Source: Thermoplasmata archaeon (GTDB taxonomy: Archaea > Thermoplasmatota > Thermoplasmata > Lutacidiplasmatales > UBA184). Taken from it: a DNA stretch of 7,693 nucleotides. The DNA lies in NCBI GenBank assembly GCA_030039825.1, contig JASHUV010000127.1:1-7693 (forward strand), written 5' to 3'. The notes beneath the pieces are model-generated. The model was given only the letters and a program-made list of their open reading frames with translations. It ran no database searches and was not told the DNA's origin. Positions 7,195 through 7,693 of the stretch are shown here, in pieces. The translations under genes were made by a program, and so were the position numbers. Within the stretch, counting starts at the first letter, position 1. Each line of letters opens with the position of its first letter.

Positions 7195-7305
7195 TCACTC
7201 CCCTCCGGGTCCCGTCCCGGAGGGCCGGACCCGATCGGCTGCGGCGAGCGGCGGGTGCCGGGCTCCCAGTGAGAGGCGCGAGCGCTTCACCGTGGATCCC
7301 GCCAT
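7195..7305 (-). CDS. Possible 36-residue leader ORF
   Basis: An ATG at 7305 opens a 36-codon frame (MAGSTVKRSRLSLGARH at its N-terminus, ending GPGGE) whose TGA is 4 nt before the ATG of the binding-protein gene. It starts about 40 nt after the transcription start predicted from the TATA box. Its last codons run through the Shine-Dalgarno hairpin at 7201-7224, so a ribosome finishing it would open that hairpin. No strong ribosome-binding site precedes it (only GGGG), and open frames are frequent in GC-rich DNA, so it may not be translated. The peptide matches no family I know. Confidence 0.25.
   Translation of the reverse strand: MAGSTVKRSRLSLGARHPPLAAADRVRPSGTGPGGE
7201..7224 (-). promoter_or_regulatory. 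Hairpin sequestering the Shine-Dalgarno of the binding-protein gene
   Basis: In the mRNA, CCCUCCGGG (7224-7216) and CCCGGAGGG (7209-7201) are perfect 9-bp complements around a 6-nt loop. The 3' arm contains GGAGGG, the only good Shine-Dalgarno before the ATG at 7190. The 5' arm contains CCUCC, the same bases found in the 16S rRNA anti-Shine-Dalgarno. The fold should therefore hide the ribosome-binding site until it is opened. The sequence facts are direct; the control of translation is inferred. Confidence 0.6.
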
Positions 7306-7367
7306 CGTCGGCCCCGTCGTTCGCTCGGTTGGCCGTGCCGAGTCCAAGCGAGTAAGGCTCCGCTCCC

Positions 7368-7373
7368 TATATA
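7368..7373 (-). promoter_or_regulatory. Archaeal TATA box, likely promoter of the transporter operon
   Basis: CTACTATATAGG stands out as an AT island in GC-rich DNA. With the usual 25-27 base spacing, transcription would start near 7343-7345 and give a leader of about 155 nt before the binding-protein gene. The purine-rich BRE expected just upstream is not obvious. TATATA is symmetric, but no plausible gene follows on the plus strand, so the minus-strand direction is favoured. Confidence 0.55.
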
Positions 7374-7411
7374 GTAGCACGGGGTCGCCATCTCTCGTCG
7401 GTCGGATGGCC

Positions 7412-7438
7412 GGGTTCGCGCCGGACGCTCGCGAACCC
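7412..7438. promoter_or_regulatory. 9-bp inverted repeat upstream of the TATA box, possible operator
   Basis: GGGTTCGCG (7412-7420) and CGCGAACCC (7430-7438) are perfect complements separated by 9 bases, giving arm centres 18 bp apart, about 55 bp upstream of the TATA box. That suits a dimeric regulator on one face of the helix. A second short inverted repeat, CCCCCG-8 nt-CGGGGG (7436-7455), overlaps its end. An RNA hairpin at the 3' end of an older transcript is an alternative. Confidence 0.35.
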
Positions 7439-7506
7439 CCGCTCGAGCTCGGGGGCGTCGAGCGGTCGCCGTGCTTCCGACGGGCGGGAGGGGCCAAGCG
7501 GTCGAA

Positions 7507-7531
7507 TGTAGAATCCGGTTATTAGTTCCCC
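7507..7531. repeat. Candidate insertion-sequence terminal repeat
   Basis: Beginning TGTAGAATCCGG and continuing TTATTAG, this AT-richer stretch lies 31 bases past the transposase stop, where one end of an insertion sequence would be expected, and it begins with TGT as many IS ends do. GTAGAA (7508-7513) and TTCTAC (7535-7540) also form a small inverted repeat here. The partner end is outside the window, so the terminal-repeat call cannot be tested here. Confidence 0.3.
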
Positions 7532-7561
7532 TTCTTCTACGAGGGGGGTGCGGGGGGCGGC

Positions 7562-7693
7562 TCATCCCTCCGCCTCCGCGCGTCGGAGGAAGAGGCCGAG
7601 CTGGCTCTCCACCGACATCTTGCGCTGCCACGCCTCTCGAGGCGTCTCGAAGAGCTCGACCCACAGCGACTCGTGGATCTGGTCGTTGTACCA
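7562..7693 (-). CDS. Transposase C-terminus, DDE/integrase-core type (partial)
   Basis: Only the last 43 codons and the TGA stop are in the window; the start lies beyond 7693. The visible residues read WYNDQIHESLW, then ETPREAWQRKM, then LGLFLRRAE. The W-Y-N-x(3)-H-x-S-L ... TP-x-x-A-[WF] pattern is characteristic of the end of the integrase core in IS481/IS3-like and related archaeal transposases, which cut and join DNA at the element's ends. The catalytic Asp/Asp/Glu residues are upstream and not visible, so intactness cannot be judged. It reads in the same direction as the transporter operon but is separated from it by a TATA box and 371 bases. The exact IS family is uncertain. Confidence 0.6.
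   Translation of the reverse strand, partial: WYNDQIHESLWVELFETPREAWQRKMSVESQLGLFLRRAEAEG

Larger units (their letters stand above)
7507..7693 (-). mobile_element. Right end of an insertion sequence (partial)
   Basis: The stretch combines the transposase C-terminus with a candidate terminal repeat. If the boundary at 7507 is right, the element ends about 134 bp upstream of the operon's TATA box and reads toward it. The rest of the element and any target-site duplication lie outside the window. Confidence 0.4.

Noticed and set aside
4080..7355. Plus-strand open frame of 1091 codons opposite the binding-protein gene
   Set aside because: It is Arg/Gly/Val/Asp-rich with no recognisable motif, lies antisense to a gene with clear family landmarks, and long antisense frames are expected in GC-rich coding DNA.
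7528..7546. CCCCT/AGGGG hairpin after the transposase gene as a terminator
   Set aside because: The stem is only 5 bp and no U-run follows on the minus-strand transcript, so a terminator cannot be supported.
7287..7664. Minus-strand 125-codon frame across the promoter and transposase end
   Set aside because: It crosses the TATA box, inverted repeats and transposase stop, is Arg/Pro-rich and matches nothing recognisable.

Overview
The window is GC-rich (about two thirds G+C by eye) and looks archaeal. Its secreted proteins carry many N-X-S/T sequons and no cysteine. The solute-binding protein ends in a Ser/Thr-rich linker plus a C-terminal membrane anchor, as known for archaeal oligopeptide-class binding proteins. 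A TATATA box, rather than bacterial -35/-10 boxes, sits upstream of the first gene. A high-GC member of the Thermoplasmatota is my best guess at lineage, but this is inference. All recognisable genes are on the minus strand, so the transcript reads from high to low coordinates.

Layout in order of transcription. (1) 7693-7562 is the last 43 codons of a DDE/integrase-type transposase. An AT-richer stretch at 7507-7531 may be the end of that insertion sequence. (2) 7506-7191 is a control region without a confident gene. It holds a 9-bp inverted repeat (7412-7438), a TATA box (7368-7373), a possible 36-codon leader ORF (7305-7195), and a perfect 9-bp hairpin (7224-7201) that buries the Shine-Dalgarno sequence of the next gene. 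(3) 7190-3111 encodes a 1359-residue family-5 solute-binding protein of an ABC importer, with about 550 residues of Ig-like stalk and a C-terminal anchor. (4) 3110-2987 is a 124-base gap with a very GC-rich stem-loop (3078-3041). (5) 2986-2003 encodes an ordinary DppB-type permease of 327 residues. (6) 1992-1, cut by the window edge, encodes the partner DppC-type permease. Between its first membrane helix and its conserved GTDxxGRD-type motif it carries an extra domain of about 470 residues, read here as a PQQ/WD-like beta-propeller.

The three transporter genes form one operon for an importer of the peptide/nickel/oligosaccharide (PepT/Opp-Dpp) class. The binding protein captures solute outside the cell, DppB and DppC form the channel, and the two ATPases (DppD/DppF type) are expected just past position 1. 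The substrate cannot be read from the sequence. The unusual feature is that both the binding protein and one permease have large added extracellular modules, making this a strongly elaborated version of a common transporter. The control region also has an unusual arrangement for regulating translation of the first gene.
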